From positions 4,075,001 to 4,139,000 of the forward strand of contig NZ_CP139141.1 in NCBI RefSeq assembly GCF_034059295.1: 64,000 bases of DNA, in the 5' to 3' direction. The position numbers and the translations under genes are program-made. This DNA comes from Pseudomonas sp. HR96 (GTDB lineage: Bacteria; Pseudomonadota; Gammaproteobacteria; Pseudomonadales; Pseudomonadaceae). Under the pieces are notes generated by a model. It did no database searches, had not been told where the DNA came from, and worked only from the letters and a program-made list of their open reading frames with translations. Position 1 is the first letter of the stretch. The number at the start of each line of letters is the position of its first letter. Below are positions 17,320 through 28,468 of the stretch, one piece after another.

Positions 17320-18006
17320 TCACCCCATCAACCGATACCCCACCCCCGCCTCGGTGACGATATACCTCGGCGCCGCCGGCTCATCCGCCAGCTTCTGGCG
17401 CAGGTGCGCCACGACGATGCGCAGGTAGTGGCTGTCATCGACATGGCTCGGCCCCCAAACGTCCTTGAGCAGCTGCTGCTGGGTGATCACGCGCCCCGGA
17501 TGCCGGGCCAGCTGCGCGAGCACCGCGTACTCCTTGCGGGTCAAGGCCACCTCGGCGTCGCCCAGGCTGACCCGGCGCAGGGCCAGGTCGATGCGCAGCT
17601 GGCCGACCTGCACCAGCGCCGGCGCCGCCTCGCCGGCCGGCGCCTGGCGCAGCAGGGCGCGCAGCCGGGCGAGAAATTCCTGGATGCCGAACGGCTTGGT
17701 CACGTAGTCGTTGGCGCCGCCATCCAGCGCCAGCACCTTGTCGGCCTCGCCGGCGCGCACCGAGAGCACCAGCACCGGGACCTGCGACCACTCGCGCAGC
17801 TCGGCCAGGGCCTGCTGGCCGTCCATGTCCGGCAGGCCGAGGTCGAGCACCACCAGGTCGGGCTTGTTCAGCGCTGCCTGGCTCAGGCCCTCGCCAGCGG
17901 TCGCTGCCTCCAGCACCTTGTAGCCTTGGGAGCTCAGGCTGATGCGCAGGAACTTGCGGATCTGCGGTTCGTCGTCGATGACCAGGATGGTCGCGGTCTG
18001 GCTCAT
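17320..18006 (-). CDS. kdpE: Response regulator KdpE
   Basis: A 228-residue OmpR-family regulator. The receiver domain (residues 1-120) has the acidic pair in VIDDEPQ, phospho-acceptor Asp in VVLDLGLPDMDG, and the Thr/Lys switch with KPFGIQEFLAR. The winged-helix domain ends with GVGYRLMG and contains LTRKEYAVLAQLARHPGRV and SHYLRIVVAHLRQKL, typical of KdpE. It is activated by KdpD at low K+ or ionic stress and switches on kdpFABC. Its ATG abuts the kdpD stop (0-base gap), so the pair is co-translated. It lies at the end of the kdp operon. Confidence 0.95.
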   Translation of the reverse strand: MSQTATILVIDDEPQIRKFLRISLSSQGYKVLEAATAGEGLSQAALNKPDLVVLDLGLPDMDGQQALAELREWSQVPVLVLSVRAGEADKVLALDGGANDYVTKPFGIQEFLARLRALLRQAPAGEAAPALVQVGQLRIDLALRRVSLGDAEVALTRKEYAVLAQLARHPGRVITQQQLLKDVWGPSHVDDSHYLRIVVAHLRQKLADEPAAPRYIVTEAGVGYRLMG

Positions 18007-20694
18007 TCAGCTGTCTTCGTCCGCGCCGGGTTGGCGCTGCAGCGGCAAGCATAAGGTGATCCGCGTGCCACGGCCATCGATGCCGTCGGCAACGACGATC
18101 TGCCCGCCATGGGCACCGATCATGCCTTGGCATATGGCAAGGCCCAGCCCGGTGCCCTGGCCGCCGCGATCACCACGGGCGGCGGTGTAGAACATGTCGA
18201 AGATCTGCGCGCGTTCGGCCTTGGGAATGCCCGGGCCCTCGTCGGCCACCCGCAGCTCCAACTGCTCGCCGTGCACCTGCGCCGCCACCTGCAGACGCCC
18301 GCCCGGCGGCGAGAAACGCGCGGCATTTTCCAGCACGTTGACCAGTGCCTGTTCGATCAGCGCGGCGTGCACGAACAGCAATGGCAGCTCGGCCGGCACC
18401 TGCACGCTGACCTGCAACGGCGCCAGCACCGCCCGCAGGCGGTGGGTGGCGCTGGCGACGATGTCGCCGGGGGCGACCCAGTCGCGGCTGAGCTTGAGCG
18501 CGCCATGGCCCAGGCGCGTCATGTCGAGCAGGTTCTGGATGTAGCGGTCCAGGCGCTCGGCTTCGTCGCGGGTGCCTTCCAGCAATTCTTCGCGATCGGC
18601 CCGGGGAATGGCTTCGCCCAGCGCCAGCAGGCTGTCGATGCTGCCGCGCATGGCCGTCAGCGGCGTGCGCAGGTCATGGGACACCGAGGCCAGCAAGGCG
18701 CTGCGCAACTGTTCGGTTTCGCCGTGCAGGCGCGCCGCTTCGAGTTGGTCGGCCAACCGCGCCCGCGCCAGCGCCTGGGCCAGTGGCTGGCCGAGGGCGG
18801 TGAGCAGGCGCCGACGCGGCGCCGCCAACGCCTGGTCGCCCTCGCCGCGCACGCCCAGCAGCGCCAGGGGTTGACCCTCCAGCGCCAGCGGCCACCACCA
18901 CCAGCGGCCGGCGGGCAAGGTGCCGGTGCCCTGCCCCGCTGCCTGCTGATGCTGCCAGGCCCAGGCGGCAGCGGCCTGTTCGGTCTCGCTTAAGGCCAGC
19001 AGCGGGTGCCACAGGGTCTCGCCCTGGCGTTCCAGGACCTGCACCTCCACGTCCTGCCAGGCGGCGAAATGCTGGCGGGCGGCGGCCAGTACCGCCTGGT
19101 GGTCGGTGGCCGCCGCCAGGCGTCGCGACAGGTCGAGCAGTTCGCCGGTTTCCCGCCGGGTTTCCCGCAGGGCCTGCAACTGCCGGCGCTGGCGCGCGGC
19201 GAGGTTGCCGGTCAGCAGGGCCATGAGCATGAAGAACAGCAAGGTCAGCACGTCTTCCTCGCGCTGGATGCTGAACGAGAACAGCGGCGGGATGAACAGG
19301 AAGTCGTAGGCCAGAAACGATAGCCCCGCGCACAGCAGCGCCGGCCCGGGGCTGCTGCGCACCGCCACCAGCAGCACGGCGCCGAGGAACACCAAAGAAA
19401 TATTCGGCAGCGGCAACAGGCTGGCCACCGCCCAGGCCAGGGCGCTGGCCAGCACCGTGGCCACCAGGGCCAGGGCGTAGTCGCGCCAGGGAGCGCTGGC
19501 GTGCAGGGTCAGGCGGGCGCTGTCGGTGCTCTCGCCGGCGCGGTCGAGCACGTTGATCTCCATGCCCTGGCCATCGCGCAGCAGGCGCCCGGCCACCCCG
19601 CCGCGCCAGCGCGAGCGACGCGACTGGCCGACCAGCAGCAGGCTGGCGCGTCGCTCGCGGGCCTGGCGCAATAAGGTCGCGGCAACGTCTTCGGCGCGCA
19701 GCTCGAGCACTTCGCCGCCCAGGCGCTCGGCCAGTTGCTGGGCGTTCTGCAGGTAGGTGCGGGCCAGCTCGTCGCGCGGCTTGCCGTCATCGACGAAGAC
19801 CAGGCTCCACGGCAGGTGCCGGCGCTGCGCCACCCGGCTGGCGTGGCGCACCAGGCGCTCGGCCTGCCCGTTGCCTTGCACGCCCACCAGCAGCCGACCG
19901 CGCACGCTGGGCGGCGCTTCGCCGCGCTGGTGATAGCCCTGGGCCAGGTCGGCATCCACCTGGGCTGCGGCAGTCTGCAGGGCCAGCTCGCGCAGGGCGT
20001 TGAGGTTGGTCTGGGAGAAGAAGGCGTCAATCGCCGCCCGCGCCTGCTCGGGCACATAGACCTTGCCATCGCGCAGGCGCTCGAGCAGCTCGCGCGCCGG
20101 CAAGTCGACCAGCACCAGTTCGAAGGCCTCCTGCACCACCCAGTCGGGCAGGGTTTCGCGCACCCGCACGCCGGTGATATCGCGCACCTGATCGTTGAGG
20201 CTTTCCAGGTGCTGCACGTTGACTGTGGTGTAGACGTCGATGCCCGCGCCGAGCAGTTCCTGGACATCCTGCCAGCGCTTGCTGTGGCGGCTGCCCGGCG
20301 CATTGCTGTGGGCCAGCTCGTCGATCAACGCCAGCTGTGGAGCGCTGGCCAGCAGCGTATCCAGGTCCAGTTCCTCCAGCCAGATGCCGCGATGCTCGCG
20401 GCGCAGCAGGGGCAGTTGCGGCAGGCCGGCCAGCAGCGCCTCGGTCTCGCGCCGGCCGTGGGTCTCGACCACCCCGGCCAGCACCCCGAGGCCCTGGCGC
20501 TGGCGATCATGGGCGGCCTGGAGCATGGCGTAGGTCTTGCCCACGCCGGGAGCGGCGCCGAGGAAGACCTTGAGGCGGCCACGGCCGGGGTGCGGCAGGT
20601 CGGCCAGGAGGGCGTCGGCGCGTTGCGGGTTGGGGGGCATGCTGGGCGGGGCCTTGGGTTGAGTTGGGGGTGGGTGGATTGAGGTTGAGTGCAT
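18007..20694 (-). CDS. kdpD: Sensor histidine kinase KdpD
   Basis: An 895-residue protein from the first ATG; an ATG at 20640 (MPPNPQRADALLADL) gives 877 residues and is also plausible, since the first 18 residues are proline-rich and neither start has a strong ribosome-binding site. Domains in order: KdpD N-terminal domain with Walker A GAAPGVGKT, a universal-stress-like domain (LLVGVQGNGQAERLVRHA), four TM helices of the DUF4118 type (about residues 405-500), a GAF-like region, the HisKA domain with the phospho-His in SVSHDLRTPLTAM, and the HATPase (GQGTGLGLAIC). It senses K+ limitation and phosphorylates KdpE. It follows kdpC after a 271-base spacer filled by a large inverted repeat. Confidence 0.93.
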   Translation of the reverse strand: MHSTSIHPPPTQPKAPPSMPPNPQRADALLADLPHPGRGRLKVFLGAAPGVGKTYAMLQAAHDRQRQGLGVLAGVVETHGRRETEALLAGLPQLPLLRREHRGIWLEELDLDTLLASAPQLALIDELAHSNAPGSRHSKRWQDVQELLGAGIDVYTTVNVQHLESLNDQVRDITGVRVRETLPDWVVQEAFELVLVDLPARELLERLRDGKVYVPEQARAAIDAFFSQTNLNALRELALQTAAAQVDADLAQGYHQRGEAPPSVRGRLLVGVQGNGQAERLVRHASRVAQRRHLPWSLVFVDDGKPRDELARTYLQNAQQLAERLGGEVLELRAEDVAATLLRQARERRASLLLVGQSRRSRWRGGVAGRLLRDGQGMEINVLDRAGESTDSARLTLHASAPWRDYALALVATVLASALAWAVASLLPLPNISLVFLGAVLLVAVRSSPGPALLCAGLSFLAYDFLFIPPLFSFSIQREEDVLTLLFFMLMALLTGNLAARQRRQLQALRETRRETGELLDLSRRLAAATDHQAVLAAARQHFAAWQDVEVQVLERQGETLWHPLLALSETEQAAAAWAWQHQQAAGQGTGTLPAGRWWWWPLALEGQPLALLGVRGEGDQALAAPRRRLLTALGQPLAQALARARLADQLEAARLHGETEQLRSALLASVSHDLRTPLTAMRGSIDSLLALGEAIPRADREELLEGTRDEAERLDRYIQNLLDMTRLGHGALKLSRDWVAPGDIVASATHRLRAVLAPLQVSVQVPAELPLLFVHAALIEQALVNVLENAARFSPPGGRLQVAAQVHGEQLELRVADEGPGIPKAERAQIFDMFYTAARGDRGGQGTGLGLAICQGMIGAHGGQIVVADGIDGRGTRITLCLPLQRQPGADEDS

Positions 20695-20698
20695 GTCT

Positions 20699-20929
20699 GG
20701 AGGCTCAATAGGGCGACCAACGGCCGCCCGCGCGGCCTATCGCCAGCTACGCCGGCTCCTACATTTGCTTCGAACGTGCCATTCCAGACAGACCACCTAT
20801 GACCGCCTTGAACATCAAAGGCGGTCGGAGGCGATGCCACTGGATGCCTATGAATCAAAACAGACGTGGGAGCGCGCGCAGCCCGCGATAGGCCGCGCGG
20901 GCGGCCGGTGGTGGCCCTATTGAACCTCT
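20699..20929. repeat. Long imperfect inverted repeat (REPIN-like) between kdpC and kdpD
   Basis: The left arm at about 20699-20743 and the right arm at about 20885-20929 are reverse complements over some 45 bases with only a few mismatches. The core reads GGCCGCCCGCGCGG on the left and its complement on the right. The 140-base loop holds REP-like pieces such as CTACGCCGGCTCCTAC and GGAGCGCGCGCAGCCCGCGAT. These pieces recur around the insertion sequence near 44.1-45.6 kb. The repeat occupies almost the whole kdpC-kdpD spacer and no gene is seen in it. Confidence 0.75.
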
Positions 20930-20965
20930 CGACGGACACCAACGACCCTATTGAACCTCAAGGAC

Positions 20966-21514
20966 CTACCGTAGCCCATCCAGCGCCAGGTTCAAAGCCA
21001 GCACATTGACCACCGGCGGGCCGACCAGGGGCGACTCGGTGTGGGCCTGCACCAGCGCCTGCAATTTCTCCTCGGGCAGGTGGCGCGCGGCGGCTACGCG
21101 CGGCAGTTGCCAGGCGATGGCTGCAGGCGGCAGGTGCGGGTCCAGGCCACTGCCCGAGGTGGTCAGCATGGCCAGCGGCACCGGGCCCTGCCCGCTCGCC
21201 TGCAACTTGGCCGCATCGGCATTGATGCGTGCGGCCAGCGCCGGGTTGCTCGGCGCCAGGTTGCTGGCGCTGCTGGACACAGTGGCGAAGGCGCCTGCCG
21301 AGGGGCGCGGGTGGAACCAGCTGTCGCCGGTGAAGTCCTCGGCCAGCAGCAGAGAGCCGCGCACCTTGCCGTCGGCGTCGCGCACCAGGCTGCCGTTGGC
21401 CTGATCGGGAAAGGCAAACTGGGCGATACCGGTCACCACCATTGGGTAGGCGACGCCGGTGATCAGGGTCATCAACACCATCAGGCTCAGGGCCGGACGC
21501 AGATAGTTGGACAT
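20966..21514 (-). CDS. kdpC: K+-transporting ATPase subunit KdpC
   Basis: A 182-residue subunit with one N-terminal TM helix ([21 protein letters not shown]) and a periplasmic domain. Family motifs are visible: [34 protein letters not shown] and a C-terminal [16 protein letters not shown]. KdpC binds between KdpA and KdpB and is needed for assembly and high-affinity transport. The start lies 10 bases after the kdpB stop, with TGAGGAG just upstream. It is the last structural gene of kdpFABC. Confidence 0.95.
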   Translation of the reverse strand: MSNYLRPALSLMVLMTLITGVAYPMVVTGIAQFAFPDQANGSLVRDADGKVRGSLLLAEDFTGDSWFHPRPSAGAFATVSSSASNLAPSNPALAARINADAAKLQASGQGPVPLAMLTTSGSGLDPHLPPAAIAWQLPRVAAARHLPEEKLQALVQAHTESPLVGPPVVNVLALNLALDGLR

Positions 21515-21524
21515 GTCGTACTCC

Positions 21525-23585
<2,061 letters not shown>

Positions 23586-23592
23586 CGATTCC

Positions 23593-25287
23593 TTAAAAGG
23601 CCAGGCTCAGGTGTTCGGCGATCGGCCCCAGGGCCAGGGTCGGCAGAAAGGTCAGGCCGCCCACCAGCAGGATGGTCACGCCGAGCAGGGTCACGAACAG
23701 CAGGCCGTGGGTGGGAAAACTGTTGGGTCCCACCGGCGCGGTCTTCTTGATGGCCAGGCCGCCGGCCAGGGCCAGCACCGGCAGGATGTAGCCGAAGCGG
23801 CCAATGAACATCGCCAGGCTGAGCATCAGGTTGTGGAATGCGGTGTTGGCGCTGAACCCGCCGAACGCCGAGCCGTTGTTCGCCGACGCCGAGGTGTAGG
23901 CATACAGCAGCTGGCTGAAGCCGTGCGGCCCGGGGTTGCTCACCGCGCCCGCCGGCCCCGGCAGGCTGGCGGCAATGGCGCCGAGCACCAGTGTGCCGAT
24001 CGGCATCACCAGCAGGGTCGCCACCAGCAGCTGAACCTCGCGGGCCTGCAGCTTCTTGCCGAGGTATTCCGGGGTGCGACCGATCATCAGCCCGGCCAGG
24101 AACACCGCGATCAGCACGTTGAGCAGCATGCCGTAGAGGCCGGCGCCGACGCCGCCGAAGATCACCTCGCCGACCATCATGTTGGCCATGGCCACCAGCC
24201 CGGTCAGCGGGTTGAGGCTGTCGTGCATGGCGTTCACCGAGCCGTTGGACGCCGCTGTGGTGGTCACCGCCCACAGGGCGCTGGCGGTGGTACCGAAGCG
24301 GGTTTCCTTGCCTTCCAGGGGCGCGGCCTGCTGCACCAGGCTGGCATCGCCACCGGGCACCGGCTGGTATTCCGACCAGACCGCCACTGCGCCGCCGATC
24401 AGCAGCAGCGCCAGCATGCAGCCCATGATCGCCCGGCTCTGGCGCAGGTCCTTGACGTAGTGGCCAAAGGTGAACACCAGCGCCGCCGGGATGAGGATGA
24501 TCGCCACCAGCTCAAACAGCCCGCTCCAGGCCGTGGGGTTTTCGAACGGGTGCGCCGAGTTGGCGCCGAAGAAGCCGCCGCCGTTGGTGCCCAACTGCTT
24601 GATGGCGATCTGGCTGGCCGCCGGGCCGAGCGGGATCACCTGGTCGACGCCTTGCAGGGTGACGCTGCTTATATAGTGGCTGAAGGTCTGCGGCACGCCC
24701 TGCCAGACCAGCACCAGCGCCAGCACCAGGCACAACGGCAGCAGGCCATAGAGGGTGGCGCGGGTCATGTCGACCCAGAAGTTGCCGATGCTGCTGGCCG
24801 AGCGTTGGCCGATGCCGCGGCACAGGGCTACCAGCACCGCCAGGCCGGTCGCCGCGCTGACGAAGTTCTGCACCGTCAGGCCGGCCATCTGGCTGAGGTA
24901 GCTGAGCGAGGCTTCACCGCTGTAGGACTGCCAGTTGGTATTGGTGACGAAACTCACCGCCGTGTTGAACGCCAGGGTCCATTCCAGCCCGGGCAGATTC
25001 TGCCCATTGAGTGGCAACACGCCCTGCCCCAGCAGAATGGCGAAGAGGATGACGAAGCCGGCCAGATTGAAGGCCAGCAAGGCCAGGGCGTAGCGCTGCC
25101 AGCTTTGCTGTTCCTTGGGGTCGACTCCGGACAATCGGTAGCAACTGCGCTCTACGGGGCCGATGATCGGGCTCAGCCAGGTGCGCTGGCCTTCCATCAC
25201 GCGGAAATAGAAGCGCCCGAGCAGCGGCGCGGGAAGCAATACCATGGCCAGGAAGGCGATGATCAAGGCATAGTCGTAACTGTGCAT
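23593..25287 (-). CDS. kdpA: K+-transporting ATPase subunit KdpA (channel-like)
   Basis: A 564-residue integral membrane protein of the superfamily of K+ transporters. The start at [10 protein letters not shown] has a strong GAGGT site, and upstream in-frame codons overlap kdpF and are not credible. Four selectivity-filter-type loops are visible: [42 protein letters not shown] and [11 protein letters not shown]. KdpA binds and moves K+, with KdpB using ATP to drive it. It begins 1 base after the kdpF stop, so the two are tightly coupled. Confidence 0.96.
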   Translation of the reverse strand: MHSYDYALIIAFLAMVLLPAPLLGRFYFRVMEGQRTWLSPIIGPVERSCYRLSGVDPKEQQSWQRYALALLAFNLAGFVILFAILLGQGVLPLNGQNLPGLEWTLAFNTAVSFVTNTNWQSYSGEASLSYLSQMAGLTVQNFVSAATGLAVLVALCRGIGQRSASSIGNFWVDMTRATLYGLLPLCLVLALVLVWQGVPQTFSHYISSVTLQGVDQVIPLGPAASQIAIKQLGTNGGGFFGANSAHPFENPTAWSGLFELVAIILIPAALVFTFGHYVKDLRQSRAIMGCMLALLLIGGAVAVWSEYQPVPGGDASLVQQAAPLEGKETRFGTTASALWAVTTTAASNGSVNAMHDSLNPLTGLVAMANMMVGEVIFGGVGAGLYGMLLNVLIAVFLAGLMIGRTPEYLGKKLQAREVQLLVATLLVMPIGTLVLGAIAASLPGPAGAVSNPGPHGFSQLLYAYTSASANNGSAFGGFSANTAFHNLMLSLAMFIGRFGYILPVLALAGGLAIKKTAPVGPNSFPTHGLLFVTLLGVTILLVGGLTFLPTLALGPIAEHLSLAF

Positions 25288-25288
25288 G

Positions 25289-25384
25289 TCAGACCTCACC
25301 CCGGCCAGCCTGCAACAGCGCCACCAGCAGATAAATAAACAGTGCCACTGCCAGCAGCAATGACACACCGTCCAGAACGCCCAT
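25289..25384 (-). CDS. kdpF: K+-transporting ATPase accessory peptide KdpF
   Basis: A 31-residue peptide, MGVLDGVSLL followed by LAVALFIYLLVALLQAGRGEV: one TM helix with a short basic tail. E. coli KdpF is 29 residues. The ATG has GGAG nine bases upstream, and the position immediately before kdpA is diagnostic. KdpF sits at the KdpA/KdpB interface and stabilises the complex. A longer in-frame reading to 25483 has no TM or ribosome-site support and runs into the promoter region. Confidence 0.92.
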   Translation of the reverse strand: MGVLDGVSLLLAVALFIYLLVALLQAGRGEV

Positions 25385-25479
25385 GATGGTTTTCTCCGTT
25401 AGACCAATGACGGCATCTGCCGCTGGGGCTATTCTCGGAGGGAGGGCTGTAAAGGTTCGAGAACACGAGCCGACGATCG

Positions 25480-25502
25480 GCATAAAGATTTCGTAAAAAA
25501 GC
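25480..25502 (-). promoter_or_regulatory. Candidate KdpE-type T-rich operator upstream of kdpF
   Basis: On the minus strand this stretch reads GGCTTTTTTACGAAATC then TTTATGC, about 100 bases before the kdpF start. Its T-tracts with TTTAC and TTTAT resemble the E. coli KdpE site as I remember it. It lies where an activator of kdpFABC should bind. This is an inference from position and base pattern only; no site was tested. Confidence 0.3.
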
Positions 25503-25509
25503 CGACTTT

Positions 25510-25527
25510 TGTATCAATCTCGATACA
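25510..25527. promoter_or_regulatory. Perfect palindrome TGTATC-N6-GATACA in the kdpF / regulator divergent region
   Basis: Six-base arms TGTATC (25510-25515) and GATACA (25522-25527) flank AATCTC. It lies about 125 bases from the kdpF start and about 90 bases from the start of the divergent response-regulator gene, so it could serve either side. The arm and spacing fit a dimeric regulator such as a TetR- or OmpR-type protein. I do not recognise the owner. Confidence 0.4.
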
Positions 25528-25617
25528 TTCCGGAAATGCCGGCAACATGCGCGGCCGCTACTGTCGCCGCACGCGACATCCCACCCCCCGGCATTTTCCC
25601 AGGCAGACGAAACAAGC

Positions 25618-26379
25618 ATGCAGACCAACCCGCAAACCCCCGCCGACGCCAGCAAAGGCCTGGCTGACGAAGACAAACGCTGGAATACCCGCGCGCTCAT
25701 CGTCGATGACGACGTGCCGATCCGCGAGCTGTTGATCGACTACCTCGCCCGTTTCGGGATCTTTGCAGTAGGTGTCAGCGACGGCGAAGGGATGCGCCAG
25801 GTGCTGCAGGAAGAAACCTTCGACGTGGTGGTCCTCGACCTGATGCTGCCGGGCGAAGACGGCCTGTCGCTGTGCCGCTGGTTGCGCTCGGAGTCGGACA
25901 TCCCGATTCTCATGCTCACCGCGCGTTGCGAGCCGACCGACCGCATCATTGGCCTGGAACTGGGCGCCGACGACTACATGGCCAAGCCGTTCGAGCCCCG
26001 CGAACTGGTGGCGCGCATTCAGACCATCCTGCGCCGGGTACGCGACGACCGCACCGAGCAGCGCGCCAACGTGCGCTTCGACAACTGGCGCCTGAACAGC
26101 GTGCTGCGCCAGCTGATCGCCGCCGACGGCCTGGTGGTGCCGCTGTCCAACGCCGAATTCCGCCTGCTGTGGGTGTTCCTTGAGCGCCCGCGCCGGGTAC
26201 TCAGCCGCGAACAGTTGCTGGACGCGGCCCGTGGCCGTTCCATCGAGGCGTTCGACCGCAGCATCGACCTGCTGGTCTCACGCCTGCGCCAGAAACTCGG
26301 CGACGACCCCAAGGCTCCGCAATTGATCAAGACCGTCCGCGGTGAGGGCTACCTGTTCGACGCGAGAGAAATTGGCTAA
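25618..26379 (+). CDS. OmpR-family response regulator
   Basis: A 253-residue regulator with a 25-residue non-conserved N-terminus. The receiver domain has VDDDVP (acidic pair), phospho-acceptor Asp in VVVLDLMLPGEDG, LTAR and KPFEPREL. The winged-helix domain has VPLSNAEFRLLWVFLERP, RVLSREQLLDAARG, FDRSIDLLVSRLRQKLG and the closing VRGEGYLF. Its kinase gene follows with a TAATG overlap. The nearby EF-hand gene may be one target, but no binding site is evident. It is not KdpE, which is encoded on the other side, and I cannot assign it to a named system. Confidence 0.9.
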   Translation: MQTNPQTPADASKGLADEDKRWNTRALIVDDDVPIRELLIDYLARFGIFAVGVSDGEGMRQVLQEETFDVVVLDLMLPGEDGLSLCRWLRSESDIPILMLTARCEPTDRIIGLELGADDYMAKPFEPRELVARIQTILRRVRDDRTEQRANVRFDNWRLNSVLRQLIAADGLVVPLSNAEFRLLWVFLERPRRVLSREQLLDAARGRSIEAFDRSIDLLVSRLRQKLGDDPKAPQLIKTVRGEGYLFDAREIG

Positions 26380-27464
26380 TGAGAAGCCCCGATACGCTGT
26401 TCGCCCGCCTGTTCGGCGTGTCGTTGATCGCCATTCTCTTTGCCCACGTGCTGGCCTTTCTGTGGTTTCAGGAATACGGCTTCCCACCGCCCCCGCCGCG
26501 TCCCGAGCAGATGCAGATGCAATCGGAGCACCGCCAGGCAGGTGCCGATGAGGACGGCGGCGCCATCGCTGCCCAGCCCTACCCGCGCGATGAACGCCCG
26601 CCACCGCCCCGGCGCCTGTTCGGTGGGCCGATCGTGCCGCTTATGTTCCAGCTGATCACTCTGGTGGTGGCCGCCTGGTACGGCGCCAAGCTGCTGTCGC
26701 GACCGATCCAGCGCTTCAGCAATGCCGCCGAGCGCCTGAGCGAGAACCTCGACAGCCCGCCGCTGGAAGAAACCGGCCCGCGTGAAGCGCGCCAGGTGGC
26801 TTCCACATTCAACCGCATGCAGCAGCGCATCCGCGAACAGGTGCAGGCCCGCGCGCGCATGCTCGGCGCGGTCTCCCATGACCTGCGCACGCCGCTGTCG
26901 CGGCTCAAGCTGCGCCTGGAGCAGCTGGACAACGAAAAGCTGCAGAATCAGATGCGCCAGGACCTGGACGACATGATCGGCATGCTCGATGCGACCCTGA
27001 CCTACCTGCACGAGCAGCGCACCAGCGAAGTCCAGCAGATGTACGACGTACAAGCGCTGGTCGAATCCCTGTGCGAGAACGCCCAGGATCATGGTGCCGA
27101 CGCCCAGTACAGCGGCCATTGCGCGCCCCTGCTGGTGCAGCCCATGGCGCTGCGCTCGTGCATCGGCAATCTGCTGGACAACGCCCTGCGCTATGGCGGC
27201 GCGACCTTGATCGACATCCAGGACAGCCGTCGCGAGCTGCTGATCCGCGTTATCGACCACGGGCCCGGCATCAGCGCAGAGCAGCGCGAGGCCGTGTTCG
27301 AGCCGTTCTATCGCCTGGAAGGCTCGCGCAATCGCAATTCGGGGGGCGTGGGCCTGGGCATGACCATCGCCCGCGAAGCGGTGCAGCGGCTGGGCGGCGA
27401 ACTGCGTCTGGAAGAAACACCTGGCGGCGGTTTAACGGCAGTGGTGCGCCTGCCAAGGGCTTGA
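26379..27464 (+). CDS. Sensor histidine kinase with proline-rich periplasmic loop
   Basis: A 361-residue EnvZ/OmpR-type kinase. TM1 (about residues 8-29), a short periplasmic loop of about 60 residues, TM2 (about residues 84-103), then a HAMP-like region. The phospho-His lies in GAVSHDLRTPLSRLKLRL, followed by the N box LLDNALRYGG, the G1 box VIDHGPGIS and the G2 box VGLGMTIA. The loop is unusual: PPPPPRPEQMQMQ near its start, a His/acidic middle (EHRQAGADEDGG) and RPPPPRRL at its end. It is too short for a known ligand-binding fold and could bind metal or another protein. It is co-translated with the upstream regulator (TAATG). Confidence 0.9.
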   Translation: MRSPDTLFARLFGVSLIAILFAHVLAFLWFQEYGFPPPPPRPEQMQMQSEHRQAGADEDGGAIAAQPYPRDERPPPPRRLFGGPIVPLMFQLITLVVAAWYGAKLLSRPIQRFSNAAERLSENLDSPPLEETGPREARQVASTFNRMQQRIREQVQARARMLGAVSHDLRTPLSRLKLRLEQLDNEKLQNQMRQDLDDMIGMLDATLTYLHEQRTSEVQQMYDVQALVESLCENAQDHGADAQYSGHCAPLLVQPMALRSCIGNLLDNALRYGGATLIDIQDSRRELLIRVIDHGPGISAEQREAVFEPFYRLEGSRNRNSGGVGLGMTIAREAVQRLGGELRLEETPGGGLTAVVRLPRA

Positions 27465-27573
27465 CGTCAGTAACCCGGGCGATACACAAGACGCACACGC
27501 CTGACAAATTGTTACCAGATGCTACGCAAGTCGACACGCAGATGTCGGCCGACCTAGCCTCCGGAGCATTCAC

Positions 27574-28449
27574 ATGATCAGCAGCGTCAGCAGTTCCCTG
27601 TCGAGCTATCTCTCCTCGACCAGCACCACGAGCACCATCACTGCCAATGCCAAGAAATTTCAGCAACAGTTGCTGAGCAAGCTCGACACCGACGGTGACG
27701 GCAAGATCACCCAGGCCGAACTGAAGACCGCGGTGTCCGACAGCTCCAGCAGCAGCTCTACGTCCGGCCAGGGCTCGGACGGCGTGCTGGTCAGCCTGAG
27801 CAAGGACTTCAGCAAACTGGACAGCGATTCGGACGGCAGCCTCAGCCTCGACGAACTGGCCGCCATGACCCCGCCACCGATGCCGCCTCAGGGCGACAGC
27901 GGCGCACCGTCCACGGACGCTGTCGACCAACTGATGAGCGCCATCGACAGCAGCGGCGACGGCAGCATCAGCAGCGACGAACTGAGCACGGCCCTGACCA
28001 AGGCCGGCGACACCACCGACAGCAGCAGCGCCGTGTTCTCGCTGCTCGACACCAACCAGGACGGCACCGTCAGCTCCGACGAACTGGCGGCCGCCATGAC
28101 CCCGCCACCACCACCGCCGGCCCAGGCCACTTCGTCCAGCGCCGCGGCCAGCGACCTGTTCAGCGCCCTGGACAGCGATGGCAGCGGCAGCATCAGCGAA
28201 AGCGAACTGGCCAGCGCCTTGAGCTCGTCCAGCGACAACTCCTCCAGCGACAGCTCCAGCTCGTCTTCCAACACTTCGAGCGACAGCCTGGCCAGCCTGC
28301 TTGGCAGCACCTCGTCGACGTCCACCGACAGCGACACTGCCAAGAGCATCGAAGCTGCCGCCCTGGCCAAGATGATCGCCAGCCTGAGCAAGCAGTATCA
28401 GCTCAACGCCACCCAGTCGCTGGGCAGCCAGGTGACTACGGCGGCCTGA
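27574..28449 (+). CDS. Serine-rich EF-hand calcium-binding protein (XopAW-like)
   Basis: A 291-residue protein with five 12-residue EF-hand loops: DTDGDGKITQAE (38-49), DSDSDGSLSLDE (83-94), DSSGDGSISSDE (125-136), DTNQDGTVSSDE (159-170) and DSDGSGSISESE (200-211). All keep acidic or oxygen ligands at positions 1, 3, 5 and 12 and Gly at 6, except the fifth, where position 5 is Ser. Proline runs (TPPPMPP, TPPPPPP) follow loops 2 and 4. The N-terminus is Ser/Thr-rich without a signal peptide, and a Ser/Asp stretch (about 215-250) precedes the C-terminus. Similar Pseudomonas proteins are annotated as XopAW-family. GGAG lies nine bases before the ATG. It may bind Ca2+ in the cytoplasm or be secreted; neither is shown. 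Confidence 0.85.
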   Translation: MISSVSSSLSSYLSSTSTTSTITANAKKFQQQLLSKLDTDGDGKITQAELKTAVSDSSSSSSTSGQGSDGVLVSLSKDFSKLDSDSDGSLSLDELAAMTPPPMPPQGDSGAPSTDAVDQLMSAIDSSGDGSISSDELSTALTKAGDTTDSSSAVFSLLDTNQDGTVSSDELAAAMTPPPPPPAQATSSSAAASDLFSALDSDGSGSISESELASALSSSSDNSSSDSSSSSSNTSSDSLASLLGSTSSTSTDSDTAKSIEAAALAKMIASLSKQYQLNATQSLGSQVTTAA

Positions 28450-28468
28450 TCGGCGCCGCTGCACGCTC

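Noticed and set aside
20699..20929. CRISPR array
   Set aside because: The repeats are inverted, not regularly spaced direct repeats, and no cas genes are present anywhere in the window.
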